Assembly: GCA_052103595.1 (NCBI GenBank)
Contig: JBQEKC010000002.1
Coordinates: 124,001-188,000, forward strand
Origin: CAMEGH01 sp052103595
GTDB taxonomy: Bacteria; Patescibacteriota; Saccharimonadia; Saccharimonadales; Saccharimonadaceae
Direction of reading: 5' to 3'
Length of the DNA stretch: 64,000 nt
In this document: positions 51,457 through 60,764 of the stretch, one piece after another
How the letters are laid out: each line of letters starts with the position of its first letter
How positions within the stretch are numbered: position 1 is the stretch's first letter
The notes under the pieces: generated by a model
Told to the model about the DNA's origin: nothing
Seen by the model: only the letters and a program-made list of their open reading frames with translations
Database searches by the model: none
Made by a program: the position numbers and the translations under genes

Positions 51457-52525
51457 CGTACTGACAATCGGCGCCTATGAGAGGGATAATTTTGGGGATA
51501 TACTTTTTTACTATATAGCCAAAAAGTCCTTGAGGGAAACTGCAATCACACCAGGCTCTATCGTTTCCGGAGGGGCTATTTTTGGTGATGAAATCGTAAA
51601 CTATGATAAAGCACTTAAAGAGAAAGCTTGGAGTACTGTTTGGATAGTTGGAGGTGAGGTCGGAGGTGCTACGGTAGATAAGGCCAAGCTAATGCTACCT
51701 ACTGAAGCCGATAGAGTGTCCATCCTCCAGGATCGACTAGCATATATCCCTGATAGTGCTGATTACGAAAATCTTACTGAGACAAAAATGATCGCCAATT
51801 CTGTGGGTGCCTTGTCGGAGCGAGCAACTGCTGTTATACAAGGCTATGATAATCCTTTTATTTCCGTTCGTGATAAGTCCTCCTTTACTGCTCTAATAGA
51901 GAGTGGGATCGATACAGTACTTGTGCCCGATGTTGTTCATGCGCTGCCGTTTTTTTATAAAATTGAAAAAGACCAAGATGATCCATATATACTTTTTCAG
52001 GTAAGTAAAGACATTTTGCAATCTAATAGAGAAGAAAATATTAGTAAAATCGCTGATCAGCTAGTAAGGTTATCGCAGGAATTTTCATCTAAAGTGTGCC
52101 TGCTTCCCGCTGGGATAGCACCAGGTCACGATAGTATGGGTGATTATGATGATATCAAAAATACCATCGAAGATAGAGGGTTTAAGGAAGTATTTATACA
52201 CACAGACAGAGACCCTCTGGCGATAGTAGCGAAAATAGCGAACGCTAAACTATGGGTGGGTTCATCGTTGCACGGAAGAATTATATCGATAGCTTATGGA
52301 GTGCCAAGGGTAAGTTTTGCAAAAACTAAGCTAGACAGATATTCTCAAACTTGGGATAGCGAAATGCCTTACGGCGTTTCTGTTAAAGATTTTGCGGACG
52401 CGTCTAGGCGAGCTGTCAACATTCCCAAAGAATATGTGCGTTATACTCAAAAATTAACTTCTAACCTAGCTTTTGACAATTTGCGCCGGATCGTAGAATG
52501 TATTGAAAAAGGAGAGGACGCATGA
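51443..52525 (+). CDS. Polysaccharide pyruvyl transferase family protein
   Basis: 360 aa from a GTG preceded by GGAGG, overlapping the exporter ATPase gene by 14 bp. It begins NVLTIGAYERDNFGDILFYYIA (GxxNxGD-type motif) and has WIVGGEVGG, SVRDKSS, VVHALPFF and the late motif WVGSSLHGRIISIAYGVPR. Members move a pyruvate ketal or related group onto surface sugars such as ManNAc or galactose. Following a Wzt with a terminal-recognition domain fits a capping or modifying role. Confidence 0.85.
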   Translation: MTKNNVLTIGAYERDNFGDILFYYIAKKSLRETAITPGSIVSGGAIFGDEIVNYDKALKEKAWSTVWIVGGEVGGATVDKAKLMLPTEADRVSILQDRLAYIPDSADYENLTETKMIANSVGALSERATAVIQGYDNPFISVRDKSSFTALIESGIDTVLVPDVVHALPFFYKIEKDQDDPYILFQVSKDILQSNREENISKIADQLVRLSQEFSSKVCLLPAGIAPGHDSMGDYDDIKNTIEDRGFKEVFIHTDRDPLAIVAKIANAKLWVGSSLHGRIISIAYGVPRVSFAKTKLDRYSQTWDSEMPYGVSVKDFADASRRAVNIPKEYVRYTQKLTSNLAFDNLRRIVECIEKGEDA

Positions 52526-53325
52526 GAAACGTATCGGTAATCGTTCCCGTGTATGGCGATTGGGAGTCGCTACAGGAGAATATTAAGCATCTTAAGAAGA
52601 GTATTTCTTGTTTTTCTAACTGGGAAGTTTTGTTTGTAAATGACTGCGGTCCTGAAGCTGACACTTTAGAGTTGTTGATTCTGGGGGCAATTAAAGGGCG
52701 CAAAAATTTTAAGTACTTTCGTAATGATGAAAATTTGGGTTTTGTAAAAAACTGTAACAGGGCCGCCTTCGAATTGTGTAATCAAGAAAATGACATCGTG
52801 TTGCTTAACAGTGATGCGCTTGTTACGAAAGGCGCGCTTCAAAATATGCACAAAATACTGTACGCACAGAGTGCAATAGGGGCTGTTTGCCCTCGAAGTA
52901 ATGCGGCGACGATATTTTCTGTACCTATGAAGCCAAAACCGGGTACGACTTACACTATGAAAGAATCGTACAAAATATATAAAAAAATTCGCAATAAACT
53001 CCCAGAATACTACGAGTCCCCTATTGCACATGGTTTTTGCATGATGATACGTCGCGAAGTTATTGAAGAATATGGTCTATTTGATGAGGCGTATGGCAAA
53101 GGGTATGGGGAAGAAAACGACTTTTGTATGCGTATACGGAGAGAAGGTTGGAAGTGCGCAGTAGCCAACGGGTCGTACGCGTTCCATTATAAAGCGCGGA
53201 GCTTTACAGAAGAAAAACGTACGGAGCAAGTAAAGAAGAATGAGAGGATTCTTGACGAAAGATATCCGGAATATCGCGGCCTTATCCGCGAATATGTCGC
53301 ATCGATTAATGAGCCGGTAGCGTAA
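52522..53325 (+). CDS. Glycosyltransferase family 2 protein
   Basis: 267 aa, ATG overlapping the previous stop by 4 bp. It has a GT-A domain with VSVIVPVYGDWESLQENI, FVNDCGPEAD, ENLGFVKNCNRA, LLNSDALV and the acceptor-side motif GYGEENDFCMRIRREGW. It is the last gene of the exporter run. It meets the next gene (minus strand) stop to stop with no spacer and no terminator. Confidence 0.88.
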   Translation: MRNVSVIVPVYGDWESLQENIKHLKKSISCFSNWEVLFVNDCGPEADTLELLILGAIKGRKNFKYFRNDENLGFVKNCNRAAFELCNQENDIVLLNSDALVTKGALQNMHKILYAQSAIGAVCPRSNAATIFSVPMKPKPGTTYTMKESYKIYKKIRNKLPEYYESPIAHGFCMMIRREVIEEYGLFDEAYGKGYGEENDFCMRIRREGWKCAVANGSYAFHYKARSFTEEKRTEQVKKNERILDERYPEYRGLIREYVASINEPVA

Positions 53326-54726
53326 CTAACCTTTTCTCTTAATAGTATTTTTAACCACTCTTTTTAGTTTTGTGATTACACTCGGGCTAGAGTGGTTTAG
53401 TTGTGTTTCGAGCTGTGTTATTCGCTCGGAAGCTTCGGATAGCGCCTTGCCGTATTTTTGTAGCTCTTCTTCAAGATGTTCGTTTCGAAGCATAAACCTG
53501 ACATCGTCACAAGCGAGTAAATCTTGAGCATGAGGGTAGGTTGCTTTTGAAGTCGCGGCAATCCGGTTAATAAGGGGTTTAAGCGTATTGTTCTGACTAA
53601 ACTTTTCTGTGCTGGCATTAAAGGCGCGGATTGCTATTTCTTGTGATTTTTTTGGATTATCAATACTGTAAACAATTTTCTCTGCCAGGTCTTCAGCGCT
53701 TCCCTCTTTGTAAAGAAGCCCTGTCTCTTCGTGAGAAATGATCTCTCGTGTGCCGGCAGAGTCTGCGCCTATGACTAGCCTTCCTAGGAGTTGACCTTCA
53801 AGTGTGACGCGGCCAAACGCTTCATGAGAAGAAGCCATGATGAGGATGTCGTGCTCAATAATGGTCTCGTAGGGAGTGTCCGAGAATGGACGAAAGGTAA
53901 CATTGCTATCGAGGTTATGTTCTGTTATGAAGCGTTTTAGCTCCTCTACGTAACTAGGAGCATTCTCTGCGCTGCCCATTATCGTGAGGTGTACTTTCTT
54001 ATCGGGATATTTTTGCTGAATATGCGCAAGAGCGTTGACTACTTGAAGTTGATTCTTATGTGTTTTTATATTTCCCAAAATAATAGCTCTAGCTGTGTCT
54101 TGTTTAAAAACCACAGATTTGATGGCTTTTGTCGTAATGTCTTCAGGGATTGAAACTGAAGGGTATAGGACGGAACTTTTTTCGCTCGTGGAGTATTGCG
54201 AGTAGAGAGATTCTGTATATTTTGAATTGAAAAACAAATGGTCGCTCTCACCCAGTAATCGTGTTATGTATTGATCAGGGCTAGGTAGAAGCGTTCGTAT
54301 TCCATTTCTTTCATCAAAAAGCTCTCGTACAAAAAGAAGGGTGGGAACCTGGAGTACTTTTGCTGCGTAGATAAACCATGGAGTGACAATAGTATTAGAG
54401 ATAACAAGGTCTGGCTTAAAGTTAAGAATCGACTTAACTGCTTTAAGTTGAGCTTCTGCGAACCCTATCGCCATGGATTCTTGAACGGCCTGTTTAGTTT
54501 CGCCTTCGGGGTATACACTAGGAAAAGCAGCATAAGGGAGTCTTTGTACTGTGAAAGGGATGTCGCTTTTTTTGAGTTCATGAGTAAAGCTTCCTTCAAA
54601 GGGCGCTATAACTAGGATAGAAATATCGTTTCGCTCTTTGTGGATATATTGAAGAATTTCTAGTAGTGAACGTTCTGCTCCGCCTCCCATATTTCCGTTA
54701 TGTGCTGCAAAAAGAACTCGCTTCAT
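53326..54726 (-). CDS. Glycosyltransferase family 4 protein with C-terminal coiled coil
   Basis: 466 aa. The GT-B fold has MKRVLFAAHNGNMGGGAERSLLEIL, DLVISNTIVTPWF, AIILGNIKTHKNQLQVV, and the donor-site segment SSHEAFGRVTLEGQLLGRLVIGADSAGTREII. The last ~70 residues look coiled-coil (EEELQKYGKALSEASERITQLETQL) and end basic, which may attach it to partners or membrane. A TATAAT box lies 7 bp before the ATG. Confidence 0.88.
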   Translation of the reverse strand: MKRVLFAAHNGNMGGGAERSLLEILQYIHKERNDISILVIAPFEGSFTHELKKSDIPFTVQRLPYAAFPSVYPEGETKQAVQESMAIGFAEAQLKAVKSILNFKPDLVISNTIVTPWFIYAAKVLQVPTLLFVRELFDERNGIRTLLPSPDQYITRLLGESDHLFFNSKYTESLYSQYSTSEKSSVLYPSVSIPEDITTKAIKSVVFKQDTARAIILGNIKTHKNQLQVVNALAHIQQKYPDKKVHLTIMGSAENAPSYVEELKRFITEHNLDSNVTFRPFSDTPYETIIEHDILIMASSHEAFGRVTLEGQLLGRLVIGADSAGTREIISHEETGLLYKEGSAEDLAEKIVYSIDNPKKSQEIAIRAFNASTEKFSQNNTLKPLINRIAATSKATYPHAQDLLACDDVRFMLRNEHLEEELQKYGKALSEASERITQLETQLNHSSPSVITKLKRVVKNTIKRKG

Positions 54727-54733
54727 ATTCGCT

Positions 54734-54739
54734 ATTATA
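54734..54739 (-). promoter_or_regulatory. -10 box of the GT4 gene
   Basis: Reverse strand TATAAT preceded by TGT, 7 bp before the ATG at 54726, no Shine-Dalgarno: leaderless pattern. Confidence 0.5.
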
Positions 54740-54799
54740 ACACGATTAAAGGTGTGGGCGCTGGGCTACCGGTGGATTTATTGATTTATTTATGCGAAA

Positions 54800-56458
54800 A
54801 TGAAAGAGTATACTTATCCTGAAGAGAGATACTTAAGAAGAAGGCTTAATAAAATGCAAAATCGAAACCCTAAGGTGTCTGTTTTAACGCCGCTATACAA
54901 TACTCCACTAGAGCACTTGAAGCAGACAATCGACAGTATACTAAGTCAAACCTTTACTGATTTTGAATTTCTTCTCGTGAATGATTCTCCAGAGAATACT
55001 GAACTGGATAAATTTATTGCGACCTATGATGATGACCGTATTCGTTATATAAAAAATGATAAAAATATCGGACTTGAAGCGAGTACGAACAAGCTACTTG
55101 ATATGGCTCGCGGAGAGTATGTGGCAATTTTTGATCACGATGATATATCTTTGCCGGAGCGGCTAGAGAAAGAGGTGGCGTATCTTGATAAACACCCAAA
55201 AGTTGGGGTTTGTAGTGCACAGTTTGAAGTTTTTGGTGTGCAGAGTTGGACAAGTGAGAACCCAGTCAGCAGTGATGCAATCAAGAAGAAGCTGCAAACA
55301 GAAAGCTGCGTATCTCATACAACTGCCATGTTTCGCAAATCAGTTCTAGACGAACATAATATTCGATACGAGAAAGGGTTCTTCCCTGCTGCGAGCTATC
55401 GTATTGTCACTCGACTTGCGCTCGTAACAGACCTGCACAATTTACCGGACGTATTACTGCGCTATCGTATGGATGGAGAGAATACATCTATACGCCACGC
55501 GGATAAGCGAGTTGTGGCGCGTGAAAAGTTACGTCGTGAATACTCTGACGAGTATAAGGCTCGGCAAATCTCAAAAATATTCAAGCTCGATAACATTACG
55601 GTGTTGGGGAGTGGTCATCATATCGACGAGCGACGGTACTATAAGGCATCTAAAGGCAAAGAAAGTTATTTCATAAAGTCGGCAGATACTGCATATGATA
55701 TTGAATTTGCTTTTGCAAAGCGAGCCTACGAGAAGAACCCATCTTTATTTATTGAGCCGATCGCTACACATGAGGGTGACATCAATTGCTATGTTTCTAG
55801 ATGGACCGAAGGGGCTACTGACCTCGATAAATATATAGAAAAGCATAATCTTACTGATGCGCAAAAAGATGTGTTTATTGATGATTTGGTGGATATTTTC
55901 GAAGTACTTTGGCAAGAGGGAATTGTGCATCGCGATATTATTCCACGTAATTTTGTAGTTGCGGATGGCCGACTGAAGCTGATCGATTTTTATTTTGCAG
56001 TAGACCACGATAATTATAAAGAGTATGACCATATTAAAGAGGATATCGCTTTAATACGAGGTATGGGTGAATCGTTCGCTGCAGGGGTATTTAAGTGGGA
56101 TGATGCGTATTCTTTTGAGAAGCTCGCACAGTACATTGTGGGTGGCGATAGTTTAGAGAAATATCCACGAGTGCAGCAGGTGTCGAAGAGGGTTGGACAA
56201 AGAGTTATTGAGCCCGAGACAGAAGTTTTAGGGGCGAATGTTGTAAAGTTGCAGACTATGCTAGATGAGGTTAATGAGCATAATCTTAAACAGAATGATC
56301 TTATATCTCATCTTCACGATCACAATAAAAGGCAGCATGAGGTGATACAAAGCCTTACTGCGATGCTCGAGAACACCGCAGATCGCAAGGTGCGTCGCAC
56401 TCTTGGAAAGGTGAAGCGACGGGCGAAGCGAGCACTTGGCCGCTCTAAGGGTGGGTAG
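54800..56458 (+). CDS. GT2 glycosyltransferase fused to a kinase-like domain
   Basis: 552 aa. The N-terminal GT-A domain at about 20-245 has KVSVLTPLYNTPLEHLKQTI, LLVNDSPENTELD and IFDHDDISLPERL. After a linker, about 265-460 resembles a small protein/sugar kinase: FIKSAD offers the ATP-binding Lys, HRDIIPRNFVV is an HRD-xxxxN catalytic loop, and KLIDFYFAV supplies the metal-binding Asp, as in lipopolysaccharide (InaA/WaaP-type) or aminoglycoside kinases. The C-terminus is a coiled-coil-like stretch and then very basic. It may both add a sugar and phosphorylate it. Fusion of these domains is unusual. Confidence 0.8.
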   Translation: MKEYTYPEERYLRRRLNKMQNRNPKVSVLTPLYNTPLEHLKQTIDSILSQTFTDFEFLLVNDSPENTELDKFIATYDDDRIRYIKNDKNIGLEASTNKLLDMARGEYVAIFDHDDISLPERLEKEVAYLDKHPKVGVCSAQFEVFGVQSWTSENPVSSDAIKKKLQTESCVSHTTAMFRKSVLDEHNIRYEKGFFPAASYRIVTRLALVTDLHNLPDVLLRYRMDGENTSIRHADKRVVAREKLRREYSDEYKARQISKIFKLDNITVLGSGHHIDERRYYKASKGKESYFIKSADTAYDIEFAFAKRAYEKNPSLFIEPIATHEGDINCYVSRWTEGATDLDKYIEKHNLTDAQKDVFIDDLVDIFEVLWQEGIVHRDIIPRNFVVADGRLKLIDFYFAVDHDNYKEYDHIKEDIALIRGMGESFAAGVFKWDDAYSFEKLAQYIVGGDSLEKYPRVQQVSKRVGQRVIEPETEVLGANVVKLQTMLDEVNEHNLKQNDLISHLHDHNKRQHEVIQSLTAMLENTADRKVRRTLGKVKRRAKRALGRSKGG

Positions 56459-56473
56459 TTTTGGCCACTTTGG

Positions 56474-56479
56474 TATAAT
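56474..56479 (+). promoter_or_regulatory. -10 box before the two-domain GT2 gene
   Basis: TATAAT preceded by TGG, 28 bp before the TTG start at 56508. Here the leader does contain GAGAGG. Confidence 0.4.
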
Positions 56480-56507
56480 AGGGAGTGTTTGAAAAGAGAG
56501 GTATGGT

Positions 56508-58349
56508 TTGAAGCGTATAGCAAAAAAGATAGTGCATAAAGGGCTGTCGGAAACAAAGCGAGTTGTTTCGCGTAGCGACCGGCTAAAAGGGGTTATTAAA
56601 GGGGTGGTATTGCCGTATATTAACGCCAATGGTCAAACACCCCCTGTGTATGACGCATGGATGCGAGAAAACTATCCTGATAGCGTAGAACTTGTAAAGC
56701 TTCGCGAGGCTGACAAGAAGCTATCTTATCGCCCTCTTATTTCTATTCTAATCCCAACGTATAATACCGACCTCGATTTCCTTGACGACTGTATTCGATC
56801 GGTGCAATCCCAGGTGTATGATAATTGGGAACTATGCATTGTTGATGATGCTTCTCCAAACGAAGATGTACGTATAGCTATCCAGCGATATGCTGAAGCT
56901 GATTCGCGTATTAAATATACTTTTCTTGAAGAAAATCAGCACATCGCTAACGCGACGAATAACGCTGCAAAAATGGCAAAAGGTGAGTTTTTAGCCTTGT
57001 TCGACCACGATGACCTGCTGTGGCCAAATGCGCTCCATGAAGTAGTAAAGGCTCTTAATAACAATCAGAAGCTCGACTTTATCTACACTGATGAGGATAA
57101 AATTACAGAAGATCGTCACGAACATCTAGGGCCATTCTTTAAGCCGGATTACAACCCGGATTTTCTTCATAGCGTAAACTATGTTACGCATTTTTCGGTT
57201 GTCCGAAAGACTCTTTACGATAAAATTGGCGGAGAGCGAGCTGAATATAACGGTGCGCAGGATTGGGATTTAATCTTGCGGATATTCCACGCCACAAAAA
57301 ACATCCACCACATACCAAAAATGCTCTACAGCTGGCGTATTCATAGTGAATCAACGGCAAAATCAACTGACGCAAAGCCCTACGTCGTAGAGGCGCAGAA
57401 AAAGGCTATTGAAGATGACTTGCAGCGAAAAGGTCGCCCAGATGTAGTTGTTGCGCAAGATAAAAACCATCCGGGTTATTGGAATGTTACGTATCCACTC
57501 CAGGGTGATCCACTTATCTCAATTGTGATTCCGAGTAAAAACCAATACAAAATTCTGAAGCGCTGCATCGATTCGATTTATGCGAAAACGAGCTACAAAA
57601 ATTTTGAAATCATTCTGGTTGATACCGGTAGTGACGATCCGAAAGTATTGCGTTGGTATGAACAGCTTCAGCAGGCGCATGACAACTTTAGACTTGTTGA
57701 ATGGACTGAACAGCCATTTAGCTACGCGCGGAGCTGTAACAAGGGTGCTGAAGAGGCAAAAGGCGATATTCTTGTGATGTTGAATAACGATACAGAAGTA
57801 TTGGACGCAAACTGGCTTGAGCTCCTGGCTGGTGATGCTCAGCGCGAAGAAATTGGCGCAGTCGGCTGCTTGTTGTTTTACCCAGATGGTCGACGCATTC
57901 AACACGCAGGTGTTGGTGTTGGACTTGGTGGTGTGGCGGCAAACTCTTTCCAGATGATGACGCTGGAGCAGCCAATGGCACAAACGCAGCACTTGTATAT
58001 AAACACAAAGCACAATATGACGGCAGTGACGGCAGCCTGTTTGGCGATTCGACGCAACGTCTATGAAGAAATTGGCGGGTTTGATGAAGCTTTCCGTATT
58101 ACCTATAACGACGTTGACCTATGCTTGCGTTTGCATGAAAAGGGGTATTTGAATTTATACACACCACACGTACGCCTGCTGCATCATGAGTCGATTAGTC
58201 TTGGTACGCCGGATGAGGCGAAAAAACGCGATACGAGCGAAATGCAGGAAGCTGTTGCGCTCTTTAAGCAGCGCTGGCAAAAATATATTGATCACGACCC
58301 TGCGCTGAATCCTAATTTAAATAAAGACAATGCCTTTTACGATCTGTAG
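56508..58349 (+). CDS. Bifunctional glycosyltransferase with two GT2 domains
   Basis: 613 aa from a TTG, supported by GAGAGG 6 bp upstream; the ATG at 56503 runs into a stop after two codons. The first GT-A domain (about 75-290) has ISILIPTYNTDLDFLDDCI, IVDDASPNED, LFDHDDLLWP and YTDEDKI. The second (about 330-590) has ISIVIPSKNQYKILKRCI, LVDTGSDDPK and MLNNDTEVLDANWLE. Such tandem enzymes build repeating glycans, for example O-antigen-like chains. A bidirectional terminator follows. Confidence 0.9.
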   Translation: MKRIAKKIVHKGLSETKRVVSRSDRLKGVIKGVVLPYINANGQTPPVYDAWMRENYPDSVELVKLREADKKLSYRPLISILIPTYNTDLDFLDDCIRSVQSQVYDNWELCIVDDASPNEDVRIAIQRYAEADSRIKYTFLEENQHIANATNNAAKMAKGEFLALFDHDDLLWPNALHEVVKALNNNQKLDFIYTDEDKITEDRHEHLGPFFKPDYNPDFLHSVNYVTHFSVVRKTLYDKIGGERAEYNGAQDWDLILRIFHATKNIHHIPKMLYSWRIHSESTAKSTDAKPYVVEAQKKAIEDDLQRKGRPDVVVAQDKNHPGYWNVTYPLQGDPLISIVIPSKNQYKILKRCIDSIYAKTSYKNFEIILVDTGSDDPKVLRWYEQLQQAHDNFRLVEWTEQPFSYARSCNKGAEEAKGDILVMLNNDTEVLDANWLELLAGDAQREEIGAVGCLLFYPDGRRIQHAGVGVGLGGVAANSFQMMTLEQPMAQTQHLYINTKHNMTAVTAACLAIRRNVYEEIGGFDEAFRITYNDVDLCLRLHEKGYLNLYTPHVRLLHHESISLGTPDEAKKRDTSEMQEAVALFKQRWQKYIDHDPALNPNLNKDNAFYDL

Positions 58350-58362
58350 AACGTAGTATCCA

Positions 58363-58397
58363 AATAAGAAAAACTCCTGGTCGACCAGGAGTTTTCT
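58363..58397. terminator. Bidirectional terminator
   Basis: Stem AAACTCCTGG-TCGA-CCAGGAGTTT, extended outward by AATAAGAA/TTCTTATT with one bulged A. It serves the convergent genes at 56508 and 58423. Confidence 0.85.
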
Positions 58398-58422
58398 TAT
58401 TCTTATAGTGAGAGCTTTATAC

Positions 58423-60066
58423 CTATGGCTGTTGATACCAAGCGTTTCCCTCACTTCGACCAACGCCGGTTCGTGCAAGCTCATTGCGTTCATGGGCGCT
58501 TGTTGTAAAGAGGTGTGCGTGATTACTATTAAGATAAACGCGGTACACTGGGCGTGACGTATCGGTAGCTGCGCTGTAAAAAGCGGTACCTTCTGCGTTC
58601 CACGAGGATGTACGGCTCAAAACTCGTTGTTCATTTGCATCAGCGGTAAAGAGGTGCTTCTTCATGGTTGGCGAGTACAGCCGGTAGACGGGTTTAGTCG
58701 TTTTTGTACGGGATGCTTTCCAGGCGACGCCCTCATAGTGGTAGCCTGCACGGATCATATTGTCACGTTCTTTAAGGTCCGTTGTCCAGAAATGGGTATT
58801 GCCTGGCATATCTCCAAAGCGATACACGAGCGTTTGGTTCGAGGTTGGTGCCGTTTCCTGGCGTATAGTGCTAAGGCTCATAAAGGCGACACCCTCGTCA
58901 GCGTAGCCACTTTTTTTGAGATTTGCTCGAGTTGTTGCATTACCCGTCCAGGCGTGCGCACCAGTTGAATGGTTATAGAGTCGCCAGACAGAGTAGCCGC
59001 TGTTTGCCCCTGCCGGATCTGCGTAGAATTCAATTCCTTTGGGTGACCAGACGTTGCTTAAAGCATTGTACTCGGCTTTGTTCGCTGTCAGGAAGGTGGA
59101 TCCGTCACTCTTGTCGAGTCGGTAGACGGGGATATTACCGGCTCGTGGTGCGACTTTATTGCGAGCATGGAAATCGACGCCAGAGAATTGGTATTTACCA
59201 GTGTTTGCAAGCCTGGTGGCTTCTTCATGAGAGGTTGTAATGGTATCAGATGTGGCACCACTTGCCTTTAACTTCCAAACACACGAAAGTGTTGTGTTGG
59301 TTGCGGCTCCGCAGCCTGGAATAGATATGTTGGTTGTAGACCCAAACCAGTTTGTAAAATATCGCCAAAAGTTGATGTTGCCGTACGCACCACAGTTTAC
59401 CGTTTGCCCAGGAGCGGCTGCACGAGTTGCTGCGTTTGGTTGGTAGGGTGTGTAGCTGTAAAGTGAGGCCGTGGCTCTGTTTTGAATAGTGACATTGCTT
59501 CCTCCGCAGGCTGCAACTTCATTATACTGAACATAACGTGTTCCTGGTGTATATGGCACGATCCAGCCTGGTGATTGGTCAAAGAATCTACGGAAATGGC
59601 GTGCGCCCTGATAGAGCTGCACTGAGAATCCAAAAGCGGCAGTGTCACAAGGTCCTGTGTCAGGACAGGCATACCCGAGAGCGGTATTGTAGCGCCAACT
59701 TGGGCAATCCTTGCGTGTTACTAGCCCCTGTTCTTTTTCAAGTGTTGCGAGGATAACTTTTGGATTAATGCGGTGCTCTTGGCTAACTCGCCAGATAGCT
59801 CGTGCTACGGAGACATTATTACCGTACTTGCCACCACCAGTTGGCTCTTGAGTGCGGAAATTTTTTAGACAAGTAGAGTTGATATTATTAAGGAATGTTT
59901 GGATTTGCGCTTCGGTCATACTAACGTCAGTGAAGATAGCGTCATCAATAATTCTTCCGGCGTTAAAGCTCGAAGCCTCGGTTCGATCATTGGTATGGAG
60001 GAGAAAGGTGACCGATGAGATAGCGATGACAAAAGCAGAGATAAAAAGGATAGTCTTTTTTATCAT
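58423..60066 (-). CDS. Secreted lysozyme-like protein with DUF5648-type repeats
   Basis: 547 aa. A signal peptide or anchor is at about 1-30. A lysozyme-like/glucosaminidase-like part (about 40-220) has RINPKVILATLEKEQGLV and AFGFSVQLYQGARHFRRFF. The C-terminal half has about six ~40-residue repeats with the pattern YR-x-Y...H-x-FT...E-x(8)-G-x(3)-EG-x-A-[WF]. DUF5648-type repeats occur in surface lectin-like or hemagglutinin-annotated proteins and may bind sugars. It could be a surface adhesin or wall enzyme facing another cell. It overlaps the upstream gene by 4 bp. Confidence 0.82.
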   Translation of the reverse strand: MIKKTILFISAFVIAISSVTFLLHTNDRTEASSFNAGRIIDDAIFTDVSMTEAQIQTFLNNINSTCLKNFRTQEPTGGGKYGNNVSVARAIWRVSQEHRINPKVILATLEKEQGLVTRKDCPSWRYNTALGYACPDTGPCDTAAFGFSVQLYQGARHFRRFFDQSPGWIVPYTPGTRYVQYNEVAACGGSNVTIQNRATASLYSYTPYQPNAATRAAAPGQTVNCGAYGNINFWRYFTNWFGSTTNISIPGCGAATNTTLSCVWKLKASGATSDTITTSHEEATRLANTGKYQFSGVDFHARNKVAPRAGNIPVYRLDKSDGSTFLTANKAEYNALSNVWSPKGIEFYADPAGANSGYSVWRLYNHSTGAHAWTGNATTRANLKKSGYADEGVAFMSLSTIRQETAPTSNQTLVYRFGDMPGNTHFWTTDLKERDNMIRAGYHYEGVAWKASRTKTTKPVYRLYSPTMKKHLFTADANEQRVLSRTSSWNAEGTAFYSAATDTSRPVYRVYLNSNHAHLFTTSAHERNELARTGVGRSEGNAWYQQP

Positions 60067-60650
60067 AGGCTGATCTCGCTGTTCGCGCGCGCGTTATTTA
60101 CTGAAACTTGCGCTTGCCATGTGCCGCCAGCTGGGAATTGCCCGCGAGCGATGTCAATTTGACAAGCGTAGTAAGTGGGTCCTGTCTGAATTGGTGCTGA
60201 GCCGGTAACGTTACCTCTTCCTTGTTGCGAGAAAGTAACGTTACAAGTACCTTCTGTTGCTCCGTGCACAAGCGCTACAAGGGTGACAGAGCTTGCTGAA
60301 GCGTCAAGTCGCGAAATAGTCACGCTTTGTGCCCCTGTATTGCCATCTCCTCGCTGGATAACTTCGCCATCTTGTTGAACTGAACTATCAACTCCCTCTT
60401 CTGAAGGCGTTTCGGCTGCCGGCGCCTCTTCGCTCAGGTCACTTGAAGACGTGTCATCACTATCGTTAGATGAATCGTCAGACTCTTTTTCTATTTTGTT
60501 GATTTCGGTATCGTGCGTGTCGTTTGTGTCATTTGTGTCATTGTTTTGTGTCAAAAAGTACCATGTACCGCCCGCTGCGGCAAGCGCCACTAATACGACG
60601 GCACTTATAATAAGTAGTTTTTTATTTTTGCGTGGTTTTTTGATCTTCAT
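60063..60650 (-). CDS. Membrane-anchored protein with acidic linker, unknown
   Basis: 195 aa. A basic N-terminus (KIKKPRKNKK) is followed by one helix (about 12-33). A long Asp/Ser/Thr/Glu-rich linker includes a short tandem NDT repeat (NDTNDTNDTHDT). A C-terminal beta-rich domain (about 105-195) has two Cys (TCNVTF and YACQID) that may pair. AAAGGA lies upstream. Its stop overlaps the start of the lysozyme/DUF5648 protein, so the two probably act together at the surface. Confidence 0.7.
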   Translation of the reverse strand: MKIKKPRKNKKLLIISAVVLVALAAAGGTWYFLTQNNDTNDTNDTHDTEINKIEKESDDSSNDSDDTSSSDLSEEAPAAETPSEEGVDSSVQQDGEVIQRGDGNTGAQSVTISRLDASASSVTLVALVHGATEGTCNVTFSQQGRGNVTGSAPIQTGPTYYACQIDIARGQFPAGGTWQAQVSVNNARANSEISL

Positions 60651-60764
60651 AAACGGTGTCCTTTATGATGCGATATGTTTATATTGTGAATATGCTTTAC
60701 TCTACAGTATAATTGTGCTTCTTTTGTTTTGCAAGTTTTTCTGCTAGTCTAAAAAGAAAGAAGG

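Noticed and set aside
60480..60545. CRISPR-like short repeats in the 60063 gene
   Set aside because: They are in-frame repeats encoding Asn-Asp-Thr, without spacers.
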